NCBI GenBank assembly: GCA_905479475.1 | Contig: CAJQMT010000029.1 | Span: 1 to 47,613, forward strand | Origin: an uncultured Flavobacteriaceae bacterium | GTDB taxonomy: Bacteria; Bacteroidota; Bacteroidia; Flavobacteriales; Flavobacteriaceae | Direction of reading: 5' to 3' | DNA: 47,613 nt | Part shown: positions 33,580 to 41,710 of the stretch, piece after piece | Layout: each line of letters starts with the position of its first letter | Numbering within the stretch: position 1 is the first letter of the stretch | Translations under genes and position numbers: made by a program | Notes under the pieces: model-generated | What the model was told of the DNA's origin: nothing | What the model saw: the letters and a program-made list of their open reading frames with translations, nothing else | The model's database searches: none

Positions 33580-33705
33580 TTTTTACATTTTAAATGTATC
33601 AAAACTTCAGGCAAAGAAGTTTTTCAAATGGTTTGTACATCTTTCATGCGATGCAAGCACAGAAAGAGATATGGGCAAAAATTCTGAGAATAAAAACAAT
33701 AAAAA

Positions 33706-34809
33706 ATGAAACTTACAATAAAATTAGCAGCATTGGCAATGTTCGCCTTGCTGCAACAAAACCAAGCTCAGGGATTGAAAAAAGAGCAACAAACAACATC
33801 TGAGAACCAAGTGAACACAAACGATATCAAATGGACTTCCTCTCGAGCTGATGGTCATGCACCAATTGGACTTATGGGAGATCATGTTCACAAAAAAGGT
33901 GAATGGATGTTTTCATACCGATACATGTCTATGGATATGGATGGGAATTTGAAAGGAGCTGATGAAATTTCAAATTCAGATGTTTATGGAGAGCCTTATA
34001 TGGTAGCCCCGCAGAATATGAAGATGAAAATGCACATGATTGGTACAATGTACGCTCCGTCAGATAAGTTGACTTTGTTGGTGATGACCCATATTTTACA
34101 AAATGACATGGAGTTGTTGAATGGGTCTATGCCCATGATGGCAGGCGTATCTTTTGATACAAGTTCAGAAGGTTTGGGAGATACCAAAATTGGCGGTTTG
34201 TATCAACTGTTCAATAAAAACAGACGTAGTATGCATTTGAATTTTGGTCTATCAATTCCTACAGGTAGTTTGAACGAAAGAGGAGTAACACCAATGTCTC
34301 GTATGAATAATCCTGATGGTGATATTCGTTTGGGATACAATATGCAGCTGGGAAGCGGTACTTGGGATGTGCAAGCAGGAACCACGTATTTAAAACAATA
34401 CCAATCTTCTTCTTTTGGAGCACAAGCTAGTTATTTGTATCGATTGAATGAAAATAGTGAAGGGTACACCTTGGGAAACAAATTCAATGCAACTTTTTGG
34501 ACGGCTTATGCGTTTTCTAAAACAGTGAGCGGTTCTTTGCGTTTGGACTTCCAAAACATAGAAAGATTGGATGGTAAAGATAAAACTTTCATGTCTCCTT
34601 ATATGGCTCCTGTTTTTGATAATGCAAATTCAGGTAGAAAGCAATTGGATTTATTGCTAGGTGTAAACTTCGGAATTTTTGAGGGAGTTTTGAATGGCCT
34701 TCGTTTGGAAATAGAAGCAGGGCTTCCTGTTTATCAAAAAGTAACAGGGATTCAAATGAAAAACACCTTTGCTTTTACTGCAGGTATTCAATATGCTATT
34801 GGGCATTAA
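33706..34809 (+). CDS. Met-rich outer membrane beta-barrel protein, possibly copper-related
   Basis: The 367-residue protein has a signal peptide (hydrophobic at 5-17, likely cut after N-Q-A or A-Q). The mature part opens with H-A-P-I-G-L-M-G-D-H-V-H-K-K-G-E-W-M-F-S-Y-R-Y-M, a motif found in a broad family annotated only as transporter or phenol-degradation-like barrel. Methionines are dense in residues 45-150: M-S-M-D-M-D, M-K-M-K-M-H-M and M-P-M-M occur. Such Met and His clusters are typical of copper or silver handling proteins. The C-terminal half is a row of amphipathic strands ending in I-G-H. It probably shares a promoter with the C-x3-C-H protein upstream. Metal and direction of transport are not shown. 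Confidence 0.7.
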   Translation: MKLTIKLAALAMFALLQQNQAQGLKKEQQTTSENQVNTNDIKWTSSRADGHAPIGLMGDHVHKKGEWMFSYRYMSMDMDGNLKGADEISNSDVYGEPYMVAPQNMKMKMHMIGTMYAPSDKLTLLVMTHILQNDMELLNGSMPMMAGVSFDTSSEGLGDTKIGGLYQLFNKNRRSMHLNFGLSIPTGSLNERGVTPMSRMNNPDGDIRLGYNMQLGSGTWDVQAGTTYLKQYQSSSFGAQASYLYRLNENSEGYTLGNKFNATFWTAYAFSKTVSGSLRLDFQNIERLDGKDKTFMSPYMAPVFDNANSGRKQLDLLLGVNFGIFEGVLNGLRLEIEAGLPVYQKVTGIQMKNTFAFTAGIQYAIGH

Positions 34810-34832
34810 AAAAGTTTAATTTATTTTGTAAG

Positions 34833-34863
34833 AAACGGCTGTGTCAACTACAGCCGTTTTTTT
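34833..34863 (+). terminator. Terminator after the Met-rich barrel gene
   Basis: AAACGGCTGT (34833-34842) pairs exactly with ACAGCCGTTT (34850-34859) around a 7-base loop, followed by T7 in all (34857-34863). Confidence 0.9.
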
Positions 34864-34935
34864 GTTTTAATTTGGGTGTCGTTGTAAAGTTTTTTCTTAT
34901 TTTTAAACGATCACAATCTCTAAAAATTCAAAAAC

Positions 34936-35943
34936 ATGTACAGCTCAAAAATTACAGGACTTGGTTTTTATGTTCCTGATAATATTGTTACCAACGACGA
35001 TTTATCCAAAATAATGGAGACCAACGATGCTTGGATTCAAGAAAGAACAGGTATCGAAGAACGGCGATGGATCAAAAAAGGGTCAGATGATTCTACGTCA
35101 GTAATGGGAGCGAAAGCAGCGCGTATCGCAATTGAAAGAGCAGGTTTAGACAAATTTGATATTGATTTTATAGTTTTTGCTACTTTAAGCCCTGATATGT
35201 ATTTCCCCGGAGGAGGAGTGGAAATACAGGAGATGTTGGGGATGGATACCATTGGAGCCTTGGACGTCCGGAATCAGTGCTCTGGTTTCGTATATGCGAT
35301 GTCTGTTGCCGATCAATTTATAAAAACCGGGATGTATAAAAATATTTTGGTGATTGGTTCTGAATACCATTCGGGAGGATTGGATAAAACAACCCGAGGT
35401 AGAGGTGTTTCTGTGATTTTTGGGGATGGAGCAGGAGCTGTTGTATTGAGTAGGAGTGAAGAAAAGGGACGTGGTATTTTATCCACCCATTTGCATTCCG
35501 AAGGAAAGCACGCCAAAGAATTGGTTTTAGAAGGACCTAGTACAGCAAGGTGGGTGCCAGAAATAATCGAAGCAAACAATCCTGACGATGTTTCGTACTA
35601 CCCTTACATGAACGGTCAATTTGTATTCAAACATGCCGTAACAAGGTTTTCTGAAGCGATCAACGAAGGCTTAGAGTACAATGGTCTCACAGCTGCAGAA
35701 ATAGATTTGTTGGTTCCACACCAAGCGAATTTAAGAATAGCACAGTTCATACAACGAAAATTTAAATTGCGCGATGACCAAGTATATAACAACATTATGA
35801 AGTACGGAAATACGACAGCGGCATCTGTTGTAATCGCTTTGAGTGAAGCTTGGGAAAAAGGAAAGATAAATGACGGAGATTTGGTTGTTTTAGCTGCCTT
35901 TGGGAGTGGTTTTACTTGGGGTTCGGTCTTTATAAAGTGGTAA
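34936..35943 (+). CDS. fabH: 3-oxoacyl-[acyl-carrier-protein] synthase III
   Basis: FabH starts fatty acid synthesis by condensing an acyl-CoA primer with malonyl-ACP. The 335-residue thiolase-fold enzyme has the full catalytic triad: C115 in N-Q-C-S-G-F, H262 in V-P-H-Q-A-N, and N292 in Y-G-N-T-T-A-A-S. Flavobacteria make many iso-branched fatty acids, so primers from ilvE products are plausible, but specificity cannot be read here. A terminator isolates it from the gene before. trmL follows after 13 bases. It is not in a fab cluster; related KAS III-like proteins exist, so the assignment is to the family with FabH as the best name. Confidence 0.9.
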   Translation: MYSSKITGLGFYVPDNIVTNDDLSKIMETNDAWIQERTGIEERRWIKKGSDDSTSVMGAKAARIAIERAGLDKFDIDFIVFATLSPDMYFPGGGVEIQEMLGMDTIGALDVRNQCSGFVYAMSVADQFIKTGMYKNILVIGSEYHSGGLDKTTRGRGVSVIFGDGAGAVVLSRSEEKGRGILSTHLHSEGKHAKELVLEGPSTARWVPEIIEANNPDDVSYYPYMNGQFVFKHAVTRFSEAINEGLEYNGLTAAEIDLLVPHQANLRIAQFIQRKFKLRDDQVYNNIMKYGNTTAASVVIALSEAWEKGKINDGDLVVLAAFGSGFTWGSVFIKW

Positions 35944-35956
35944 TAGTTTGTAGAGA

Positions 35957-36418
35957 ATGAAAAAGGAGAATTTTAATATTGTTTTGGTGCATCCACAAAT
36001 ACCAAACAACACAGGAAATATTGGGCGTTTGTGTGTGGGAAGTCAAAGTAAAATGCATTTGGTGAAACCCTTGGGGTTTGAGATAACCGACACACGCGTA
36101 AAAAGAGCTGGGTTGGATTATTGGCGGGATTTAGATTTAAAATACTATGATGATTTTGAAGCTTTGCTCAATTCAATACCCGATAAGTCCCGAATGTTCT
36201 TTTTTACCACACGTGCCACCAGTGATTATTACGATATCAATTTTAAAAAAGGAGATTGGTTGATTTTTGGAAGAGAATCCGATGGACTGCCTCCGGAAAT
36301 TGTCGAACGCTTTTCAAAACAATGCGTAAAAATACCGTTTCCAGGAAAGGTGAGAAGTTTTAATTTGTCAAATGCGGTTGCAATAGCAATGGGAGAAGGC
36401 TTGCGTCAGTTTCGATAA
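35957..36418 (+). CDS. trmL: tRNA (cytidine/uridine-34-2'-O)-methyltransferase, TrmL type
   Basis: The 153-residue SPOUT-family protein methylates the ribose of the wobble nucleotide in certain Leu tRNAs. It begins with V-L-V-H-P-Q-I-P-N-N-T-G-N-I-G-R, and carries the trefoil-knot SAM-binding motifs I-F-G-R-E-S-D-G-L-P and I-P-F-P-G-K-V-R-S-F-N-L-S-N-A-V-A-I. The short length with no extra RNA-binding domain fits TrmL. It probably shares the fabH transcript. It converges on the RsmB-like gene with only 7 bases between stops. Confidence 0.92.
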   Translation: MKKENFNIVLVHPQIPNNTGNIGRLCVGSQSKMHLVKPLGFEITDTRVKRAGLDYWRDLDLKYYDDFEALLNSIPDKSRMFFFTTRATSDYYDINFKKGDWLIFGRESDGLPPEIVERFSKQCVKIPFPGKVRSFNLSNAVAIAMGEGLRQFR

Positions 36419-36425
36419 GTGTTGA

Positions 36426-37631
36426 TTATTTTTTTCTTTCTAGCAAGGCCATGTAAAACCCATCGTAACCACTTTTTGAGGGAGATACCTTTTTTTCTTT
36501 GACAAAGAGAAAATCATCATTTTTCTTTAGAAAGTTCATTACCTGTTTTTCATTTTCAGAAGGAAGCACGGAACAAGTAGCATAAACAAGCTGTCCTCCC
36601 TTTTTTACTAATTTAGAGTAGCTTTCTAAAATTTCACTTTGTGTTTGTTGGATCTTTTCAATGAATTCTGGTTGTAATTTCCATTTGGCATCTGGATTTC
36701 TTTTCAATACGCCCAATCCTGAACATGGAGCATCAATCAATACTCTGTCTGCACTTTCTTTCAGTTTTTTAATGGTTTTAGACGATTCGATAGGTCGGGT
36801 CGTAATGTTGTGTGCACCGGCTCGTTTTGCACGTCTTTTCAACTCTTTTAATTTTCCGCTATAAATATCCATGGCAATAATTTGCCCTTTGTTTTCCATC
36901 AAGGCCGCTAAATGCAACGTTTTTCCTCCAGCGCCAGCGCAGGTGTCGATCACACGCATCCCTGGTTTCACATCTAAATATTCTGCAACCAATTGTGAAG
37001 AAGCGTCTTGTACCTCAAACAGACCGCTTTTGAAAGCTTCTGTTTTGAAGACGTTTTTACGTTCTTTCAAGATCAACGCATCTTTGTATTTTGCATCTAC
37101 AGTGGTTTCAATTTCGGATGCATTCAATGCTTTTTCTAATTGCAGACGACTCGCTCTTAAGGTATTTGCCCTCAAAACAACGGGTGCTTGTTTATTGAGT
37201 GCTGAAATTTCTTTGTCCCATTGTTTTCCTAGTTCAGCAACCCCGAGGTCGTCCATCCAATCAGGAATGGATTCTTTTATTTTTCGAATGCTCTGTGCTT
37301 GGTCAAACTTGCCTTTGATTCTTCGGATAGGACTGTTTTCAAAATATTTCCAATCCGGTAATTCAATACCTCTTAGAACCGCCCAAACAGCAAATATTTT
37401 CCACAAATTCTCACGAGAATAATGTTCTTTTGTTTCTGCTATTTCATTGTAAAGACGTCTCCATCTTACAATTTCATAGATAGTTTCTGCTACAAATTTT
37501 CGATCACGTGCACCCCATCTGGCATCTTTTTTCAATGCAGATTCTACCGCTTTGTCCGCATAAACGCCTTCATTAAAAATCAATTGTAAAGAATCGATGA
37601 CTGTAAAAACTAAATTTCTATGTAAACGCAT
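36426..37631 (-). CDS. RNA (cytosine-5-)-methyltransferase, RsmB/NOP family
   Basis: The 401-residue protein has an N-terminal NusB-like helical region (about 1-140) and a class I methyltransferase domain. The SAM motif is D-T-C-A-G-A-G-G-K-T. Motif IV D-A-P-C-S-G-L-G has one cysteine and motif VI Y-A-T-C-S-V-L-P-S-E-N the catalytic one, as in all m5C RNA methyltransferases. RsmB (16S rRNA m5C967) is the closest named enzyme, but target specificity is uncertain. A TACATTTG box at 37651-37658 precedes the ATG at 37631. Confidence 0.9.
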   Translation of the reverse strand: MRLHRNLVFTVIDSLQLIFNEGVYADKAVESALKKDARWGARDRKFVAETIYEIVRWRRLYNEIAETKEHYSRENLWKIFAVWAVLRGIELPDWKYFENSPIRRIKGKFDQAQSIRKIKESIPDWMDDLGVAELGKQWDKEISALNKQAPVVLRANTLRASRLQLEKALNASEIETTVDAKYKDALILKERKNVFKTEAFKSGLFEVQDASSQLVAEYLDVKPGMRVIDTCAGAGGKTLHLAALMENKGQIIAMDIYSGKLKELKRRAKRAGAHNITTRPIESSKTIKKLKESADRVLIDAPCSGLGVLKRNPDAKWKLQPEFIEKIQQTQSEILESYSKLVKKGGQLVYATCSVLPSENEKQVMNFLKKNDDFLFVKEKKVSPSKSGYDGFYMALLERKK

Positions 37632-37650
37632 TTGTTGAAAATTTGGATTG

Positions 37651-37658
37651 CAAATGTA
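37651..37658 (-). promoter_or_regulatory. -7 box of the RsmB-like gene
   Basis: The minus strand reads TACATTTG, matching TAnnTTTG, 19 bases before the start codon. No -33 TTTG at the expected spacing. Confidence 0.45.
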
Positions 37659-37798
37659 CTCAAATTCAATCTAGTTAAAAAAATACCAGAAGATTACTTT
37701 TTGCCTTTTTTCAGTGAGTTGTAGGAGCAGAAATAAAGTGTTTCGTTTGTTGGTTGTAAAAGCATCTGTTTTTAGGAGGTTTGTTTTTATTATTCTCG

Positions 37799-37806
37799 TA
37801 TTTTTG
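37799..37806 (+). promoter_or_regulatory. -7 box of recG
   Basis: TATTTTTG matches TAnnTTTG and is 18 bases before the ATG at 37825. A TTTG at 37780-37783 is 15 bases upstream, a little short. The box shows that the frame extension to 37714 is not translated as part of recG. Confidence 0.5.
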
Positions 37807-37824
37807 AAAGATCATTACAAAGTC

Positions 37825-39930
37825 ATGTCAAAGGATAAAACAAACATTCCTATTTCCTACTTGAAAGGAGTCGGTGCGGCAAGAGCGGAACTTTTGGCGT
37901 CTGAGCTAAGTTTGCGAAGAACGAAGGATCTGTTTACTTTTTTCCCAAATCGATATATCGATCGAACAAAGTTTTATCAAATCAAGGAATTGCGTGAAGA
38001 CACAAGCGATGTACAAATAATGGGTGTCATCACTTCCATTCGGTCGGTACAGCAAAAAAGAGGAAGCAGACTTGTGGCCGAGTTTGTAGATAAAACAGGA
38101 ACTATGCAACTGGTGTGGTTCAAGGGTGCCAAATGGATCAAAGATTCTTTGAGGGCAAACGAACCCTGCGTTGTTTTTGGGAGGTTGACATTTTTCAATG
38201 GTTTGAAAACCATGGCCCATCCAGAAATGGAATTCTTAGCAGACTATAAAAAATCTCTAAAAGAAAGCATACAGCCTATTTATCCTTCTACAGAAAAATT
38301 GACAAACAAAGGGGTTTCAAATCGTGTTATGGTGAAAATTATGCAACACTTATTTCAGGTGCATTATCAAGAGATAGAGGAATCTTTGAACGACGAATTA
38401 TTGGCCGAACATGTATTGATGTCAAAAAAAGACGCGTTGTTGAATATTCATTTTCCAAAAAATCAAGGATTGCTAGCCAAGGCAAAATTTCGATTGAAAT
38501 TTGAAGAGTTCTTTTTTATTCAGTTGCAATTGTTGATGACAAAACAGCGGCGAATTGAAAATATAAAAGGCTATGCTTTCGAGAGGGTTGGAGAAAAGTT
38601 CAACTTTTTTTATCGAAATAACTTGAGTTTTGAATTGACGAATGCACAAAAAAAAGTTTTGAAAGAGATACGCAAAGATTTGGGGTCTAGTTTGCATATG
38701 AATCGTTTGCTACAAGGAGATGTGGGGTCGGGAAAAACAATTGTTGGGGTTTTGGCAATGCTCATGGCAATTGACAATGGTTTTCAAGCTGCTCTTATTG
38801 CGCCTACTGAAATATTGGCCACACAACATTTTACCTCTGTCTCAAGTTTGTTAGAGGGTGTTGGCGTAAAAGTGACTTTGTTGACAGGTTCAACAAAAGT
38901 AAGGGCTCGAAGAATCATTCACGAAGAATTGGAAAATGGAAGCTTGCATATTTTAGTGGGTACACACGCTATTTTAGAAGACAAGGTTCAGTTCCAGAAT
39001 CTTGGGATTTCCATAATTGACGAGCAACATCGTTTTGGAGTGGCACAGCGAATGAAAATGTGGTTAAAAAACAAAAGACCACCCCATGTACTTGTGATGA
39101 CAGCAACGCCAATTCCTCGAACATTGGCAATGAGTGTTTATGGAGATTTAGATGTTTCTGTAATCGATGAATTGCCTCCGGGAAGAAAGGCTGTGCAGAC
39201 AGTACATCGCTATGATAAAAATAGGCTGCGTGTTTTCAAATTTATGAAAGATGAAATTGAAAAAGGAAGGCAAGTGTATGTGGTGTATCCTTTGATTCAG
39301 GAGTCGCAAGTCATGGATTACAAAGATTTAATGGACGGTTACGAGAGTATTTCTAGAGAATTTCCATTGCCGAAATACAAGTTGAGTATTGTTCATGGCC
39401 AAATGAAGCCAGCAGACAAAGAGTTTGAAATGAATCGATTTGTAAAAGGAGAAACCCAAATTATGGTTGCTACTACGGTGATCGAAGTTGGTGTAAATGT
39501 ACCCAATGCGAGTGTTATGATTATAGAGAGTTCAGAGCGCTTTGGTTTGTCTCAATTGCACCAGTTGCGAGGAAGAGTTGGTAGAGGTGCAGAACAGAGT
39601 TATTGTATCTTAATGTCAAGTTTCAAACTTTCTAAAGAGGCGAAGACACGAATTGAAACAATGGTAACCACTACGGATGGTTTTGAAATAGCAGAAGTGG
39701 ATCTAAAGTTGCGTGGGCCCGGGAACATTATGGGAACTCAACAAAGTGGTGTCTTGAATTTGAAAATAGGAGATTTGGTCAAAGATGGAAATTTACTGCA
39801 ATTGGCAAGAGCCTCGGCAACGAAACTGTTAAAAGAGGATTCGAACTTGCTCTTAGAAAAGAATGTACGTATTGCAAAAGCATATCGTGAGATATCCGAA
39901 AAAACAAGTATTTGGTCTCATATTAGCTGA
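37825..39930 (+). CDS. recG: ATP-dependent DNA helicase RecG
   Basis: RecG remodels stalled replication forks and Holliday junctions. From the ATG at 37825 the product has 701 residues, a usual length; the frame is open to a TTG at 37714, but that part is upstream of the -7 box and has no family similarity that I can see. The N-terminal wedge/OB domain (about 1-240) contains P-I-S-Y-L-K-G-V-G. The helicase core has Walker A G-D-V-G-S-G-K-T at about 298-305, the D-E-Q-H box at about 399, [10 protein letters not shown] and Q-L-R-G-R-V-G-R-G at about 580. All motifs are intact. Confidence 0.95.
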   Translation: MSKDKTNIPISYLKGVGAARAELLASELSLRRTKDLFTFFPNRYIDRTKFYQIKELREDTSDVQIMGVITSIRSVQQKRGSRLVAEFVDKTGTMQLVWFKGAKWIKDSLRANEPCVVFGRLTFFNGLKTMAHPEMEFLADYKKSLKESIQPIYPSTEKLTNKGVSNRVMVKIMQHLFQVHYQEIEESLNDELLAEHVLMSKKDALLNIHFPKNQGLLAKAKFRLKFEEFFFIQLQLLMTKQRRIENIKGYAFERVGEKFNFFYRNNLSFELTNAQKKVLKEIRKDLGSSLHMNRLLQGDVGSGKTIVGVLAMLMAIDNGFQAALIAPTEILATQHFTSVSSLLEGVGVKVTLLTGSTKVRARRIIHEELENGSLHILVGTHAILEDKVQFQNLGISIIDEQHRFGVAQRMKMWLKNKRPPHVLVMTATPIPRTLAMSVYGDLDVSVIDELPPGRKAVQTVHRYDKNRLRVFKFMKDEIEKGRQVYVVYPLIQESQVMDYKDLMDGYESISREFPLPKYKLSIVHGQMKPADKEFEMNRFVKGETQIMVATTVIEVGVNVPNASVMIIESSERFGLSQLHQLRGRVGRGAEQSYCILMSSFKLSKEAKTRIETMVTTTDGFEIAEVDLKLRGPGNIMGTQQSGVLNLKIGDLVKDGNLLQLARASATKLLKEDSNLLLEKNVRIAKAYREISEKTSIWSHIS

Positions 39931-40002
39931 TTGAAAGAAAAAAAAGTGATTATTAATCCTAAAAAAACGAGTACTTTCGCTGTTTGATAAGTTTCAAAAT
40001 AG

Positions 40003-40740
40003 ATGTTTTTTAGAATAAAGTCTTATTTGCGTTTTTTGGTGCGTGCTACAAATCAACACGGAGTGCATTCCCCTTTTGTGTATGATTTGTTAACCAATGC
40101 GATGTATCAAAAACCTTTGCAAGTGCAGCTTGATTTTTACAAGTTGTGTCAGATGCAGCTTTCAAAATTAAGAGCAAGCGAATTCAAGAATCAAAAAAAT
40201 ATACGAGTATTTGAAAAAAGTAGCTTGAGTAAAAAACGTGCTTTGTTGCTGATGCGCTTGTTAGTATATTTCCAGCCCACCACTGTTTTGGAAATTGAAA
40301 GCTTGTCAGGAATGGGGACTTCAATCATGGCGTTTGCTTCAAAAAACACAGAAGTAATTAGCTTGGAAAGCTGTGTTCAAAATTCGGAATATTTAGCATC
40401 TAATTTTGCGAGTCTTTCTCTAAAAAACATTGAATTGATTGCAGGAAGTTTTGAGAAGACTCTGCGGGCTGCAGTAGAAAATAAGAAGTATGATTTTGTT
40501 TTTTTCAACACAAGTCATGCAAAAAAAGATAGAATTGAAGAATTCTATTCAGCATTGAATTCGGTTCATAACGATTCAGTGTTTATCTTTGATGCAATCT
40601 ATTTAGACAAAGAAATGGCGGGTATTTGGGAAAAAATAAAAAGCCACCCGAAAGTAAAAGTGACCCTAGATACCTATCGTTGGGGGGTTGTTTTTTTTCG
40701 AAAAGAACAAGTGAAAGAACATTTTATAATAAGAGTTTGA
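40003..40740 (+). CDS. SAM-dependent methyltransferase-like protein, target unknown
   Basis: The 245-residue protein begins with Y-L-R-F-L-V-R-A-T-N-Q-H-G-V-H-S-P-F-V-Y-D-L-L, a hallmark I associate with a Bacteroidetes family labelled class I methyltransferase. A Rossmann-like stretch follows: V-L-E-I-E-S-L-S-G-M-G-T-S at about 98-110 stands in for the glycine-rich SAM motif, E-V-I-S-L-E-S comes next, and the motif IV region is D-F-V-F-F-N-T-S-H. The usual acidic residue after F-F is Asn here, so catalysis is uncertain. It ends 1 base before the cobalamin adenosyltransferase gene. Substrate unknown. Confidence 0.7.
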   Translation: MFFRIKSYLRFLVRATNQHGVHSPFVYDLLTNAMYQKPLQVQLDFYKLCQMQLSKLRASEFKNQKNIRVFEKSSLSKKRALLLMRLLVYFQPTTVLEIESLSGMGTSIMAFASKNTEVISLESCVQNSEYLASNFASLSLKNIELIAGSFEKTLRAAVENKKYDFVFFNTSHAKKDRIEEFYSALNSVHNDSVFIFDAIYLDKEMAGIWEKIKSHPKVKVTLDTYRWGVVFFRKEQVKEHFIIRV

Positions 40741-40741
40741 T

Positions 40742-41299
40742 ATGAAAATTTACACAAAAACTGGGGACACTGGAACTACTGCACTTTATGGAGGAACCCG
40801 CGTGTTAAAAAATGATTTACGAATTGAGGCCTATGGAACAGTAGATGAATTGAACTCTTATTTGGGGTTGATTCGTGACCAAAAAGAAGCAGCAAAGGAG
40901 CGCTTATTTTTGATAGAAATTCAAAAAAACTTATTCCATATTGGAGCGATTTTAGCAACTCCGTTAGAAAAAGCGGTATTGAAGAATGGCAAGCATCGAC
41001 TCGATGTCACAAAAATGACGTCAGAGCAACTTTTAGAACAAGCCATGGATGAAATGAATGAATATCTCCCAGAGATGACCCATTTTGTGCTTCCTGGCGG
41101 ACAGTCAATTGTTTCGTATTGTCACATCGCAAGATGTATTTGTAGAAGAGCCGAGCGTTTTATCGTTTCGTTGCATCAAGAAGAGGAGGTGGCGCCGACG
41201 GTTTTGAAGTACATCAACCGTTTGTCCGATTATTTATTTGTTTTGGCAAGAAAGTTTGCTTTTGAAAACGAGGTAGAGGAAATCAAATGGATTCCTTAA
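40742..41299 (+). CDS. Cob(I)alamin adenosyltransferase, PduO type
   Basis: The 185-residue enzyme transfers adenosyl from ATP to cob(I)alamin or cobinamide to make the B12 coenzyme. The ATP-binding N-terminus is I-Y-T-K-T-G-D-T-G-T-T-A-L-Y-G-G, followed by A-Y-G-T-V-D-E-L-N-S-Y-L-G. The C-terminal helix motif C-R-R-A-E-R and Y-I-N-R-L-S-D-Y-L-F completes the active site between subunits. Marine flavobacteria often import B12 rather than make it, and this enzyme would serve that. It follows the methyltransferase-like gene by 1 base, a clear operon. Confidence 0.94.
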   Translation: MKIYTKTGDTGTTALYGGTRVLKNDLRIEAYGTVDELNSYLGLIRDQKEAAKERLFLIEIQKNLFHIGAILATPLEKAVLKNGKHRLDVTKMTSEQLLEQAMDEMNEYLPEMTHFVLPGGQSIVSYCHIARCICRRAERFIVSLHQEEEVAPTVLKYINRLSDYLFVLARKFAFENEVEEIKWIP

Positions 41300-41347
41300 G
41301 TGTTTGAAAAAGTAGGGGTTTAATCCAGTTAAAAAATCAAAAAAAAC

Positions 41348-41377
41348 TTGCATGTTAGCATAAAAAAATTATTTTTG
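41348..41377 (+). promoter_or_regulatory. Promoter of the DUF2795 gene
   Basis: CTTG with TTG at 41348-41350, exactly 19 bases, then TATTTTTG (41370-41377). This is a full match to TTG-N19-TAnnTTTG, 26 bases before the ATG. Confidence 0.7.
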
Positions 41378-41403
41378 CATGAAATATAAAATTTTCTAAA
41401 AAA

Positions 41404-41625
41404 ATGTATTGGACATTAGAATTAGCATCGTATTTGGCAGACGCACCTTGGCCAGCAACTAAGGATGAGTTGATAGATTACGCAATTAGGACAGGAGCCC
41501 CTCTTGAAGTAGTTGAGAATTTGCAAAGCGTAGAAGATGAAGGAGATGCATACGATTCTATTGTAGAAATATGGCCAGATTATCCTACGGACGAAGATTA
41601 TTTTTGGAACGAGGAAGAATACTAA
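41404..41625 (+). CDS. DUF2795 family small acidic protein
   Basis: The 73-residue protein is strongly acidic, with the conserved pattern W-T-L-E-L-A-S-Y-L-A-D-A-P-W-P-A-T-K-D-E-L-I-D-Y-A and a tail ending in W-P-D-Y-P-T-D-E-D-Y-F-W. DUF2795 members are short helical proteins of unknown function, common in Bacteroidetes. It has its own consensus promoter and a terminator right after it, so it is expressed alone. It sits just before secA; whether it has a link to secretion is unknown. Confidence 0.88.
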   Translation: MYWTLELASYLADAPWPATKDELIDYAIRTGAPLEVVENLQSVEDEGDAYDSIVEIWPDYPTDEDYFWNEEEY

Positions 41626-41647
41626 ATAAAAAACAACTCAAAATAAT

Positions 41648-41675
41648 AAAAAGTCTCTACGGAGGCTTTTTTTTT
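41648..41675 (+). terminator. Terminator after the DUF2795 gene
   Basis: AAAAAGTCTC (41648-41657) pairs with GAGGCTTTTT (41662-41671), one G-T wobble, around a TACG loop closed by C-G (a UNCG-class tetraloop). The T9 run ends at 41675, only 3 bases before the secA -7 box. Confidence 0.85.
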
Positions 41676-41678
41676 ATG

Positions 41679-41686
41679 TATTTTTG
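41679..41686 (+). promoter_or_regulatory. -7 box of secA
   Basis: TATTTTTG matches TAnnTTTG, 24 bases before the ATG at 41711. The TTG at 41684 is inside the box, so it is not the start codon. The -33 zone would fall inside the preceding terminator hairpin. Confidence 0.5.
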
Positions 41687-41710
41687 AGAAAAAATAAAAG
41701 TAAAAGTAAA

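Noticed and set aside
37714-37824. N-terminal extension of RecG from a TTG
   Set aside because: It lies upstream of the TATTTTTG box at 37799 and the family sequence begins after the ATG at 37825.
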